Shown: piece after piece, positions 1-6,811 of the stretch
Layout of the letters: each line of letters starts with the position of its first letter
Numbering within the stretch: the first letter of the stretch is position 1
NCBI GenBank assembly: GCA_023230265.1
Contig: JALNXR010000090.1
Location: forward strand, 1-7,830
DNA: 7,830 nucleotides
Source of the DNA: Bacteroidales bacterium
Lineage (GTDB): Bacteria > Bacteroidota > Bacteroidia > Bacteroidales > UBA932
Direction of reading: 5' to 3'
Notes under the pieces: generated by a model
Database searches by the model: none
What the model was told of the DNA's origin: nothing
What the model saw: the letters and a program-made list of their open reading frames with translations, nothing else
Made by a program: the position numbers and the translations under genes

Positions 1-1088
1 TTAGCCTGAAATGTCTCAAAATTTGACACGGAACTCACCTCCAGCCATCTCTCCTGGGCTGCAGAATAAACCTCAAAATCATAGGTAAGTGCAGATGTGA
101 AGCTCAAATCTCCTCCGCACAGGCGTAGAATCCTGTAGGGAAGATTCAGGGAGACTATGATATTCTCGACATGTTTAACCATCTCTTCAAGTGCCGTGTA
201 GGAGTGTTCAGGATGGGATATCTGTACAATTTCAACCTTATCAAACTGATGTAAGCGGTTCAGACCTCTTACATCCTTACCATAAGAGCCGGCCTCTCTC
301 CTGAAACATGGTGTGTATGCGGTGAGTTTTAAGGGAAGCTGGTCAGGACGCAGAATTGTATCCCTGAATATATTGGTAACAGGAACCTCTGCAGTGGGAA
401 TGAGATAAAAGTTATCCAGCGGGCAATAGTACATCTGGTCACCCTTGTCCGGAAGTTGCCCCGTACCGTAGGCAGATGACTCATTTACAAGTATAGGTGG
501 CTGAATCTCTGTGTACCCCGCCCTGGTGTTGATATCCAGAAAATAGGAGATCAATGCCCGCTGAAGTCTGGCCCCTTTACCTCTGTATACAGGGAAACCG
601 GCTCCGGTAAGTTTGACACCCAGATCGAAATCAATAATATCATATTTTTTTGCGAGTTCCCAATGAGGTAGTTTATATTGGGATTTCATGCCGGATTTCA
701 CCTCCTTCACTACCACATTATCCTGAGCTCCTTTTCCTTCCGGAACTGAGATGTGAGGAAGATTGGGAAGTGTAATCAGCACATCATTCAGTTCAGATGA
801 AACAGAGGAGAGAGACTCGTCAAGCTTTGCTGTACGGATTTTAAGCCCTGCAACTCTCATTTTGGCAAGATCGGCCTCTTCCTTTTTGCCCTCCCTGATA
901 AGTGCACCAATCTCTTTTGCACTTACATTCTGCTCGTTAAGCAACGAATCCAGTTCTGTCTGCAAATCTCTTCTCTGGTTGTCCAGCCTGAGTATCTCTG
1001 TTATGATCCCTGCTGCATCAAAATTTTTTACACGCAGTCTCTCTTCAACAAACCGGGGCTGCTCTCTCAGTAATTTTATGTTAAGCAT
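1..1088 (-). CDS. serS: Seryl-tRNA synthetase, 3' end cut off by window edge
   Basis: This class II aminoacyl-tRNA synthetase charges tRNA-Ser with serine in the cytoplasm. Reading from ATG at 1088 gives 362 residues without a stop. The N-terminus (MLNIKLLREQPRFVEERL) and the heptad-like region at about residues 28-105 form the coiled-coil arm that grips the tRNA long variable arm. The catalytic core follows: motif 1 around 172-200, the TAEVP segment at 232-236, and motif 2 with FRREAGSYGKDVRG at 262-275. The last visible residues, SNFETFQA, are the usual lead-in to motif 3, so roughly 60 residues including motif 3 lie outside the window (the family is about 420 residues long). The start fits the family N-terminus and lies 20 bases below a promoter -7 box. 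No frameshift is seen. The next gene upstream, ferredoxin, is separated from it by an intrinsic terminator. Identification is secure. Confidence 0.97.
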   Translation of the reverse strand, partial: MLNIKLLREQPRFVEERLRVKNFDAAGIITEILRLDNQRRDLQTELDSLLNEQNVSAKEIGALIREGKKEEADLAKMRVAGLKIRTAKLDESLSSVSSELNDVLITLPNLPHISVPEGKGAQDNVVVKEVKSGMKSQYKLPHWELAKKYDIIDFDLGVKLTGAGFPVYRGKGARLQRALISYFLDINTRAGYTEIQPPILVNESSAYGTGQLPDKGDQMYYCPLDNFYLIPTAEVPVTNIFRDTILRPDQLPLKLTAYTPCFRREAGSYGKDVRGLNRLHQFDKVEIVQISHPEHSYTALEEMVKHVENIIVSLNLPYRILRLCGGDLSFTSALTYDFEVYSAAQERWLEVSSVSNFETFQA

Positions 1089-1107
1089 CTTCTGTAAAAT
1101 TGAGTGT

Positions 1108-1140
1108 CAAAGGTAAAAAAAATAACAGAAATAATACAAA
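1108..1140 (-). promoter_or_regulatory. serS promoter, Bacteroidota type
   Basis: On the minus strand a -33 box TTTG (1137-1140) is followed after 21 bases by TACCTTTG (1108-1115), an exact match to the Bacteroidota primary-sigma pattern TTTG-N19-21-TAnnTTTG. Transcription would begin near 1101, giving a leader of only about 13 bases before the serS ATG. The -33 TTTG is made from the T-tract of the preceding ferredoxin terminator. The motif is seen directly; promoter activity is inferred. Confidence 0.75.
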
Positions 1141-1172
1141 AGCGCCTTTATCCTCAATGGGGTAAAGGCGCT
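1138..1172 (-). terminator. Intrinsic terminator of the ferredoxin gene
   Basis: A perfect 10-bp inverted repeat, AGCGCCTTTA (1141-1150) and TAAAGGCGCT (1163-1172), encloses a 12-base loop. Read on the minus strand it is followed by TTTTGTATTATTT, a T-rich tract. It sits between the ferredoxin stop and the serS promoter, so it should end the ferredoxin transcript and insulate serS. Confidence 0.85.
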
Positions 1173-1195
1173 GATTCGCCGGAACTGTTCGGAGA

Positions 1196-1236
1196 CCTGA
1201 GAAGGAGAAACCGACGGTATTCTCCCTGAAATCAGG
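1196..1236 (-). other. Structured element in the ferredoxin 3' region
   Basis: Between the ferredoxin stop and its terminator lies a nested inverted repeat. GGAGAA-ACC (1204-1212) pairs with GGT-A-TTCTCC (1216-1225) through nine base pairs with one bulged A, leaving the three-base loop GAC. An outer pair, CCTGA (1196-1200) and TCAGG (1232-1236), can close it, or TCAGG can instead fold with the adjacent CCTGA at 1225-1229. The fold could stabilise the mRNA 3' end or be part of a 3'-derived small RNA. Only the pairing potential is seen; function and even formation are unproven. Confidence 0.35.
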
Positions 1237-1247
1237 CAGCTCTGATA

Positions 1248-1418
1248 TTATTGTGCCGGGCTGATGGCTCCTACGGGGCAAACATCTGCACAGGTTCCAC
1301 AATCTGAGCAGATATCGGGATCAATTTTGTAGATGTCCCCGGGAGAAATAGCCTCAACAGGACACTCATCAATACATGTACCGCAAGCGGTGCAATCTTC
1401 AGAAATTTTGTGAGCCAT
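1248..1418 (-). CDS. 2[4Fe-4S] bacterial-type ferredoxin
   Basis: This is a small soluble electron carrier of 56 residues. Two classic cluster-binding motifs are complete: C9-xx-C12-xx-C15-xxx-C19-P and C37-xx-C40-xx-C43-xxx-C47-P. Each set supplies three cysteines to one [4Fe-4S] cluster and the fourth to the other, as in clostridial ferredoxins. The two halves ([16 protein letters not shown] and [16 protein letters not shown]) are clearly duplicated. I chose the ATG at 1418 because MAHKISEDC is the normal N-terminus of this family. An in-frame ATG at 1451 would add 11 unrelated residues and falls inside the promoter -7 box. The gene is monocistronic, with its own promoter upstream and terminator downstream. 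Its redox partners cannot be told from the sequence; pyruvate:ferredoxin oxidoreductase or Rnf would be typical in anaerobic Bacteroidota. Length and composition are normal. Confidence 0.95.
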   Translation of the reverse strand: MAHKISEDCTACGTCIDECPVEAISPGDIYKIDPDICSDCGTCADVCPVGAISPAQ

Positions 1419-1448
1419 TACAAATACTTTTAATTGGTTTAATTGTTG

Positions 1449-1480
1449 CAAAGGTAAAAAATAGGTTGGAATAGAACAAA
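1449..1480 (-). promoter_or_regulatory. Ferredoxin promoter, Bacteroidota type
   Basis: On the minus strand TTTG (1477-1480) is followed after 20 bases by TACCTTTG (1449-1456), a full match to the Bacteroidota consensus. Transcription should start near 1442, about 24 bases before the ATG at 1418. Its -33 box lies between the two boxes of the divergent DUF1573-operon promoter, so the two sites are interleaved. Confidence 0.75.
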
Positions 1481-1497
1481 TAGATGTTGTATCTTTG
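1466..1497 (+). promoter_or_regulatory. Promoter of the DUF1573-meaB-transporter operon
   Basis: On the plus strand TATCTTTG (1490-1497) matches the -7 pattern TAnnTTTG exactly. About 20 bases upstream is a weaker -33 box, GTTGG (1465-1469), with TTG rather than TTTG. Transcription would begin around 1503-1506. This puts the ATG at 1500 at or before the RNA start and supports a later translation start. No other promoter is visible in the operon. Confidence 0.65.
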
Positions 1498-1541
1498 CTA
1501 TGACAAAATTATTACGGAATATGAGGAGTGATCTTAAAGCA

Positions 1542-2621
1542 ATGATTAACAATAAATTTTTGATATTGTCAGTGCTTTTATTTTCTGTCACATCCATCCC
1601 GGCCCAACAGGAGCCGCAAACTATAACTTTTAACAAGTATGTTCACGATTTCGGTCAGATTGAGCTGACATCAGGAAAACATTCATGCAGCTTCACTTTT
1701 ACCAACAAAAGCGAAAAACCTGTTATCATCCACACTGTCATATCCTCATGCGGCTGTACTGCCCCCGAGTGGACCAAAAGCCCTGTGATGCCGGGGAAGA
1801 CGGGGAAAATAAATGTTACATTTCTGAACGACCAGGGGCCCTATCCCTTCGATAAGGTGCTTACTGTATATATTTCCGGCGAACCGAGGCCCATACTGCT
1901 GAGAGTTAAGGGCGTAGTTACCCGTAAACCAAGACCCTTAAAGGAACTCTATCCGGAAAGATATTCCTCCCTGGGATTTCGCAGGAGAATAGAGGATTTC
2001 GGGACTATAAGCCAGAACGGTATCACAAGAGGGTCGATAGATTTTGCAAACATCTCCTCTCAGCCGGTTTCCGTAACATTTACCAATATCAGCCCGGGAC
2101 TAAGAATTAAGACAATACAGGATAAGATTCCCTCAAATACAAAGGGGGAAATATTATTTGAGATAGATACCAGAAGTAACGACAAATGGGGTGTGACCCG
2201 ATACACCGCTACTCCTGCGGTAAATGGCATCAGCACAGGTAAAGAGCTTGTTATACAAACAATAATAAGGGAAGACTTTTCTAAAATGAGTAAAGAGGAG
2301 ATTGAAGCTTCCCCACTGCCTATGGCAGATAAAAGCTCTCACAACTTTGGGACAATCAAGGCAGGCACTACTGTGAATGCCTGGTTCGATATCAAGAATT
2401 TCGGGAGGCGCCAACTGCTAATCAGAAAGGTTGATGTGAATGACTCTGCAGTTAAGGTGGAATATCCATCCAGTATAGATGCCGGTAAAAACGGGCGCAT
2501 TTCTGTATCTGTAAACACAACCCAACAAAACGGTTCAAAACTTTACACCCTTACTGTGATCACCAATTCACCCTCAAGACCCGCTATTAACTTTGTTATC
2601 TCGGGAGATATTAAAAAGTAA
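1542..2621 (+). CDS. Secreted DUF1573 protein with three Ig-like repeats
   Basis: This exported protein of unknown function has 359 residues from this start. A signal peptide occupies about residues 1-21: a short lysine-containing start, the hydrophobic core FLILSVLLFSV, then SIPA before QQEP. There is no lipobox cysteine, so it is probably periplasmic. Residues 33-126 are a canonical DUF1573 domain, with YVHDFGQI, the conserved SSCGCT (68-73), the PG turn at 84-85 and an FDKVLTVY strand. Two further diverged repeats begin with RRIEDFGTI (148-156) and SSHNFGTI (265-272). These suggest a string of Ig/ASH-like beta sandwiches, and only the first keeps CGC. In-frame ATGs at 1500 and 1521 exist. 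The first overlaps the predicted transcription start; the second would only lengthen the n-region and cannot be excluded. meaB follows after 2 bases. The domain assignment is firm; the role is unknown. Confidence 0.88.
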   Translation: MINNKFLILSVLLFSVTSIPAQQEPQTITFNKYVHDFGQIELTSGKHSCSFTFTNKSEKPVIIHTVISSCGCTAPEWTKSPVMPGKTGKINVTFLNDQGPYPFDKVLTVYISGEPRPILLRVKGVVTRKPRPLKELYPERYSSLGFRRRIEDFGTISQNGITRGSIDFANISSQPVSVTFTNISPGLRIKTIQDKIPSNTKGEILFEIDTRSNDKWGVTRYTATPAVNGISTGKELVIQTIIREDFSKMSKEEIEASPLPMADKSSHNFGTIKAGTTVNAWFDIKNFGRRQLLIRKVDVNDSAVKVEYPSSIDAGKNGRISVSVNTTQQNGSKLYTLTVITNSPSRPAINFVISGDIKK

Positions 2622-2623
2622 TT

Positions 2624-3721
2624 ATGACTTCAAAAAAAGTAGACGGGAACAGTGCACTTAAAGTAAACAAGGGGATAGAGCAGCCTCCGGTCATCAACCC
2701 GTATATGAGCAACTTCTATAAGAAGAACAGGGTCAGACAGCTTACTCTTGAAGATTATCTTAATGGTATTCTATCCTCAGATCTCACTGTTCTCAGCCAG
2801 GCAATCACCCTAGTGGAGAGTTCCAGACCAGAACACCGGGAAGTTGCAAGAGAGATTGTTCAGAGATGCCAGGAGGTGGCGGGTGAATCTATGCGGATTG
2901 GTATCACAGGAGTGCCTGGTGCAGGAAAAAGTACATTCATTGAGGCTTTTGGAAGGTTATTCACAGAAAGCGGTCATAAACTGGCAGTGCTGGCAATCGA
3001 TCCCAGCAGTGAAAAAAGCAAGGGGAGCATTCTGGGAGACAAAACCAGGATGGAGAAATTATCTGCCGATAAAAATGCTTTTATAAGACCCAGCCCCAGC
3101 GGAGGTTCTCTGGGAGGAGTGGCCAGAAAAACCAGGGAGAGCATTGTTCTGTGTGAAGCTGCAGGCTATGATGTGATTTTTATTGAAACGGTGGGTGTAG
3201 GTCAGTCGGAAACTGCCGTACACTCCATGAGCGATTTTTTTCTTCTCCTTATGCTGTCAGGGGCAGGGGATGAACTACAGGGAATAAAGAGAGGGATAAT
3301 GGAGATGTCAGATCTTATCGCAATAACCAAAGCCGATGGAAATAACATTGACAAAGCTTTCCTGGCTAAAGCTCTTTACTCCAATGCTCTACACCTCTTC
3401 CCCCCAACCGGATCCGGTTGGGTGCCTTCTGCACTTACCTCATCAGCAATTACCGGAAGCGGACTGGAAGAGATAAAGCAGAAAATTTTTGAATACTTTG
3501 ATCTTACCCGTAAAAACGGCTTTTATTACAAAAAGAGGGAGGAGCAGGCTAGATTCTGGATGTATGAGACGATAAATGAAGAGATTAAAAACCGTTTCTA
3601 CGCGAATCACACCATCAGGAGGAGGCTTGAAGAATATGAAAAACTGGTTACCACAGGCAGAATGGGATCTTTTGCCGCTGCCTCAGAATTGCTTAAACTA
3701 TACAACGAAAAATGGAAATAA
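2624..3721 (+). CDS. meaB: MeaB/ArgK-type GTPase, chaperone of methylmalonyl-CoA mutase
   Basis: This cytoplasmic G3E-type P-loop GTPase has 365 residues. In characterised homologues it binds adenosylcobalamin-dependent methylmalonyl-CoA mutase, gates cofactor loading and protects the enzyme from inactivation. All nucleotide motifs are present: Walker A GVPGAGKST (96-104), the family block IDPSSEKSKGSILGDKTRM (125-143), switch II ETVGVGQSE (188-196), the base-specificity motif TKAD (235-238) and a TSSA loop (272-275). The C-terminal helical arm (about 300-365) is the dimerisation region. The N-terminus from ATG 2624 contains VNKGIEQPPVINPY, typical of Bacteroidota MeaB, so this start is preferred over the ATG at 2705. 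It begins 2 bases after the DUF1573 stop and its 3' end overlaps the transporter start, so translational coupling is likely. The mutase genes are not in the window. Older databases call this family ArgK, a lysine/arginine/ornithine transport ATPase, which is a misnomer. Confidence 0.94.
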   Translation: MTSKKVDGNSALKVNKGIEQPPVINPYMSNFYKKNRVRQLTLEDYLNGILSSDLTVLSQAITLVESSRPEHREVAREIVQRCQEVAGESMRIGITGVPGAGKSTFIEAFGRLFTESGHKLAVLAIDPSSEKSKGSILGDKTRMEKLSADKNAFIRPSPSGGSLGGVARKTRESIVLCEAAGYDVIFIETVGVGQSETAVHSMSDFFLLLMLSGAGDELQGIKRGIMEMSDLIAITKADGNNIDKAFLAKALYSNALHLFPPTGSGWVPSALTSSAITGSGLEEIKQKIFEYFDLTRKNGFYYKKREEQARFWMYETINEEIKNRFYANHTIRRRLEEYEKLVTTGRMGSFAAASELLKLYNEKWK

Positions 3722-4824
3722 TCCTGGATGCCCTTAAAAACAGCATTCTGATTACCGGATTGGTAATGATAATGATGCTTCTGATAGAATATATCAACAT
3801 CCATTCAAACGGAAGCACCTTAAATAAACTTCAGAGATCTCCTGTAAAGCAGGTTATTCTCTCAGCTATATTGGGTCTTGTGCCTGGATGCGTTGGGGGT
3901 TTTGCCGTAGTCTCTCTTTACACACATAATATGGTGAGCTTTGGCTCTTTGATTGCAATGATGATCTCTTCCTCCGGGGATGAGGCTTTTATAATGCTGG
4001 CAATGATTCCGGAGACAGCTTTGATCTTATTTGCCTCTCTGCTCATTGTTGGAGTTTTGGCCGGCATTGCTGTCGATAAATTTATCACTTTCAGGAAGCT
4101 TAAAATATCTCCCGGCCATTTTGAACTACACCCTGATAATTGTTCCATAAGGGAGAAAACCGTTTTCGGCTCAAGCGTTCTTGACAACTTAAAATCTATC
4201 AGCAAGGAGAGAGCATTGATAATGGCCGGGATAGGTCTGTTTATAATTGCAGTAGTAATGGGTCTTCTGGAACACGATCATATGGAAGGAGGGATTGATA
4301 TGCACAATCAAATGGCAGATCATGACCATCACAACCACCAAATGGCCTTTAACATATTCAACGAAAGATGGATAAATCTCATATTTGCAGGAGTAAGCCT
4401 TGTAACACTCTATCTCACTGCAAAGGCAACAAATCATTTTATTGTGGAACATCTTTGGAACCATGTTGTTAAAAAACACCTTAAATCAATATTTTTGTGG
4501 ACATTCGGTGCTCTCACAATTATTCACTTTGGGATTCAGTTCCTGGATATTGAACACTGGCTCCGCGAAAATATTTTTTTCATGATACTTATTGCGGCTC
4601 TTATCGGTCTGATACCGGAATCAGGACCTCATATGGTATTCATAACACTGTTTGCCGGAGGGCTGATACCCTTTAGCGTACTTTTTGTCAGCTCCCTGGT
4701 TCAGGATGGTCATACAGCACTGCCTCTTCTTGCAGAAAGCAAAAAGAGCTTTGCAAAGGCAAAGCTCATCAATCTCACTCTGGGTATCGTTACCGGCTTA
4801 ATTCTGTGGTCTTTTGGGATTTAG
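3712..4824 (+). CDS. Putative manganese/heavy-metal transporter, multi-spanning
   Basis: This integral inner-membrane protein has 370 residues and about ten hydrophobic segments. It resembles the family annotated as putative manganese transporter or 10-TM heavy-metal exporter (ArsP_2-like). The two halves carry related motifs: GLVPG...SSGDEAF at 55-93 and GLIPESGP...QDGHTAL at 299-337. This fits an internally duplicated fold with acidic, Ser/Thr and His groups in the membrane. The halves are joined by a cytoplasmic-looking linker (about 124-166), a helix (168-186), then a loop at 187-211 with seven histidines plus Asp, Glu and Met, a likely metal-binding segment. The ATG overlaps the end of meaB by 10 bases, and no Shine-Dalgarno site is obvious. 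It is the last gene of the operon and ends 34 bases from the convergent rho stop. Membrane location is certain; the transported metal and the direction of transport are not shown by sequence. Confidence 0.8.
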   Translation: MEIILDALKNSILITGLVMIMMLLIEYINIHSNGSTLNKLQRSPVKQVILSAILGLVPGCVGGFAVVSLYTHNMVSFGSLIAMMISSSGDEAFIMLAMIPETALILFASLLIVGVLAGIAVDKFITFRKLKISPGHFELHPDNCSIREKTVFGSSVLDNLKSISKERALIMAGIGLFIIAVVMGLLEHDHMEGGIDMHNQMADHDHHNHQMAFNIFNERWINLIFAGVSLVTLYLTAKATNHFIVEHLWNHVVKKHLKSIFLWTFGALTIIHFGIQFLDIEHWLRENIFFMILIAALIGLIPESGPHMVFITLFAGGLIPFSVLFVSSLVQDGHTALPLLAESKKSFAKAKLINLTLGIVTGLILWSFGI

Positions 4825-4858
4825 TGACGCTTCCCATTATTTGTTACACCGGGAATAG

Positions 4859-6805
4859 TTATTCTCCGTTCATAGAGGCCAGAAACTCTGCATTGCTCTC
4901 GGTTCTCAGTAGTCTGGTTTTCATAAACTCCATAGCCTCTACAGAGTTCATATCGGCAAGATAATTCCTCAATATCCAGATGCGGTTGAGAGTCTCCTTG
5001 TCAAATAGCAGATCGTCCCGTCTGGTGCTGCTCAGGGTGACATCCACAGCGGGGAAGATCCTCTTGTTTGAGAGTTTTCTGTCGAGCTGAAGCTCCATGT
5101 TGCCGGTACCCTTAAACTCCTCAAAAATTACCTCATCCATTTTTGAACCTGTATCTGTGAGAGCAGTTGCCAGTATTGTGAGAGAACCACCGTTTTCTAT
5201 ATTCCTGGCTGCACCGAAAAACCTTTTTGGTTTGTGAAGAGCATTTGCATCCACACCACCGCTGAGAACCTTTCCGGAAGCAGGCTGCACAGTGTTGAAG
5301 GCTCTGGCCAGCCTAGTTATGGAGTCGAGAAGTATTACCACATCATGACCACACTCCACAAGCCTCTTTGCCTTTTCGAGCACAATGTTGGCAACCTTTA
5401 CATGTCTCTCTGCCGGCTCATCAAAGGTTGAGGCAACAACCTCCGCCTTAACACTCCGGGCCATATCGGTAACCTCTTCCGGTCTCTCATCAATCAGCAA
5501 AACGATCATGTATACCTCCGGATGGTTGGCAGCAATTGCATTAGCAATGTCTTTAAGGAGAACAGTTTTACCGGTTTTTGGTTGTGCAACAATCAGCCCC
5601 CTTTGTCCTTTGCCAATAGGCGCAAAAAGATCTACAACTCTGGTTGAAAGGTTATTATGGCCATTGGAGGTGATGTTGAATTTTTCATCCGGAAACAATG
5701 GTGTGAGGAAATCGAAGGGGACCCTGTCACGGATAAATTCAGGAGATCTTCCATTTATCTGTTTGACCTTTACTAACGGGAAATACTTATCACCCTCCCT
5801 TGGCGGTTTAATCTCCCCTACCAGTGTGTCCCCGGTTTTGAGTCCGTAAAGTTTTATCTGGGATTGCGAAAGATATATATCATCCGGAGAATTTAAATAG
5901 TTGTAGTCTGAGGAGCGCAGAAATCCGTAACCATCAGGCATGATTTCAAGTACACCTGTTGCATCCACAACACCTTCGAACTCAATTTTTTTTGCAGACT
6001 CCTTGGTTTTTGATTCTACAACATCGGTTGTAACAGACTCAGGAACAGAGAGTATAGCTTCATTCTCAACTGATTCCTGAAACAGTACAGGTTCTTTTGT
6101 TTCCTTTGGATTATTCCTGTTCTGATTCTGACTGTTATTATTTTGATTCTGTCCCTGTTTTTGTTGCTGTTGATGATTTTTGTTGGGATTCTGATGTTGT
6201 TGCTGACCCTGCTGATGCCCCTGTTGTTTATGCAGATTTATCTGCTGCTGGTTTTCTTTGTGCAATCCCTTCTGATCCTGCGGTATTTGTTGTTCCTTAC
6301 GTTTTTCTTCTGTTTTGGAAGGTTCAGGGGTCTGTATCTGTTTTTCAATCTGATCAGGAGCACCCTCTTTTACCGTTACCGGCTTGGGTGTCTGAGTCTG
6401 AGTCTGAGTCTGAGTCTGAGTCTGGGTCTGGGTCTGAGTTTGAGACTTGGGCTTTCTCCCTCTCTTCTTTGGAGTTTTCTGCTGCTGTTCACTGGCAGTA
6501 TTTTTTGCTTCCGGAGTTGGGGACGTACTCTTTTGTGGATTTTCCGGCTGAGTAGTCTCTTTTGTACTTACAGCCTGCTTTTGTATATCATTTTTGGGTT
6601 TTCTCCCTCTCTTGCTCTGCTTCTGTACCAGGGGTTTATGAGAAATCGGTTCATTTGAAAGGCTCCCCAGTCTTGCCTGCTCGTCAATTATCTCGTAAAC
6701 AAGATCATCATTTTTGAAAGCTTCCGGTTTGTGGATTTTTAGTTTCTGTGCATAAGCAATTAAGTCTTCCTGACTCATATTGCGCAGTTCGTTTATGTCA
6801 TACAT
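4859..6805 (-). CDS. rho: Transcription termination factor Rho with a long disordered insertion
   Basis: This hexameric RNA-dependent helicase ends transcription at unstructured RNA. It has 648 residues, against 419 in E. coli. Residues 1-45 are the Rho_N helical domain. Residues 46-275 are low complexity, rich in Q, N, T, K and P, with two KRGRKPK motifs (65-71, 114-120), a (QT)9 run (122-139) and a Q/N-rich block (172-232). The cold-shock-like RNA-binding domain starts near 278 with DGYGFLRS (291-298). The ATPase core has Walker A QPKTGKT (408-414), catalytic DER (439-441), Walker B ILLDS (491-495), the Q-loop SGKVLSGG (510-517), the R-loop lysine K555 and arginine finger R595. From Walker A on, each site sits exactly 229 residues after its E. 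coli counterpart, so the extra length is all N-terminal. Bicyclomycin-contact residues are kept. The start at 6805 gives a normal Rho_N, and the gene has its own promoter and leader. Confidence 0.97.
   Translation of the reverse strand: MYDINELRNMSQEDLIAYAQKLKIHKPEAFKNDDLVYEIIDEQARLGSLSNEPISHKPLVQKQSKRGRKPKNDIQKQAVSTKETTQPENPQKSTSPTPEAKNTASEQQQKTPKKRGRKPKSQTQTQTQTQTQTQTQTQTPKPVTVKEGAPDQIEKQIQTPEPSKTEEKRKEQQIPQDQKGLHKENQQQINLHKQQGHQQGQQQHQNPNKNHQQQQKQGQNQNNNSQNQNRNNPKETKEPVLFQESVENEAILSVPESVTTDVVESKTKESAKKIEFEGVVDATGVLEIMPDGYGFLRSSDYNYLNSPDDIYLSQSQIKLYGLKTGDTLVGEIKPPREGDKYFPLVKVKQINGRSPEFIRDRVPFDFLTPLFPDEKFNITSNGHNNLSTRVVDLFAPIGKGQRGLIVAQPKTGKTVLLKDIANAIAANHPEVYMIVLLIDERPEEVTDMARSVKAEVVASTFDEPAERHVKVANIVLEKAKRLVECGHDVVILLDSITRLARAFNTVQPASGKVLSGGVDANALHKPKRFFGAARNIENGGSLTILATALTDTGSKMDEVIFEEFKGTGNMELQLDRKLSNKRIFPAVDVTLSSTRRDDLLFDKETLNRIWILRNYLADMNSVEAMEFMKTRLLRTESNAEFLASMNGE
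6391..6444. repeat. Hexanucleotide tandem repeat inside rho
   Basis: Nine consecutive 6-base units are seen on the plus strand. Five are exact TCTGAG, followed by TCTGGG twice, TCTGAG, and TTTGAG. On the coding strand they give nine Gln-Thr dipeptides (Rho residues 122-139). Because the unit is a multiple of three, gain or loss by replication slippage would keep the frame and change only the length of the QT run. Confidence 0.95.
6446..6466 (-). repeat. Duplicated segment encoding KRGRKPK (partner at 6593-6613)
   Basis: These 21 bases encode residues 114-120 of Rho and match 6593-6613 (residues 65-71) at 19 of 21 positions; both mismatches are silent AAA/AAG changes. The motif resembles an AT-hook (basic residues around Gly-Arg) and may add nucleic-acid affinity to the disordered region. 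The near-identity at DNA level may reflect duplication or simply codon preference. Confidence 0.7.
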
Positions 6806-6811
6806 CGGATT

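Noticed and set aside
763..1116. Plus-strand open frame opposite the 5' part of serS
   Set aside because: serS is complete and well conserved on the minus strand here; the antisense protein is a Ser-rich shadow.
1419..1451. Eleven-residue N-terminal extension of the ferredoxin from the ATG at 1451
   Set aside because: It overlaps the predicted -7 box, adds residues not found in this family, and MAHKISEDC is the normal start.
4825..4858. Possible hairpin TTCCC...GGGAA between the convergent transporter and rho genes
   Set aside because: Only five pairs around a 15-base loop with no T-tract on either strand, so it is too weak to call a terminator.
5234..5849. Plus-strand open frames opposite the rho ATPase domain
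   Set aside because: Rho motifs are intact on the minus strand and the antisense frames overlap each other with no recognisable domain.
6160..6290. Q-codon rich DNA as a possible repeat array or CRISPR
   Set aside because: There are no regular repeat-spacer units; the similarity is just repeated CAG/CAA/AAC/AAT codons of rho.
6097..6658. Two long open frames on the plus strand opposite the rho insertion, one rich in Ser-Glu and one hydrophobic and Leu-rich
   Set aside because: They are antisense products of the low-complexity Q/N/T codons of rho, with no family resemblance and no start signals.
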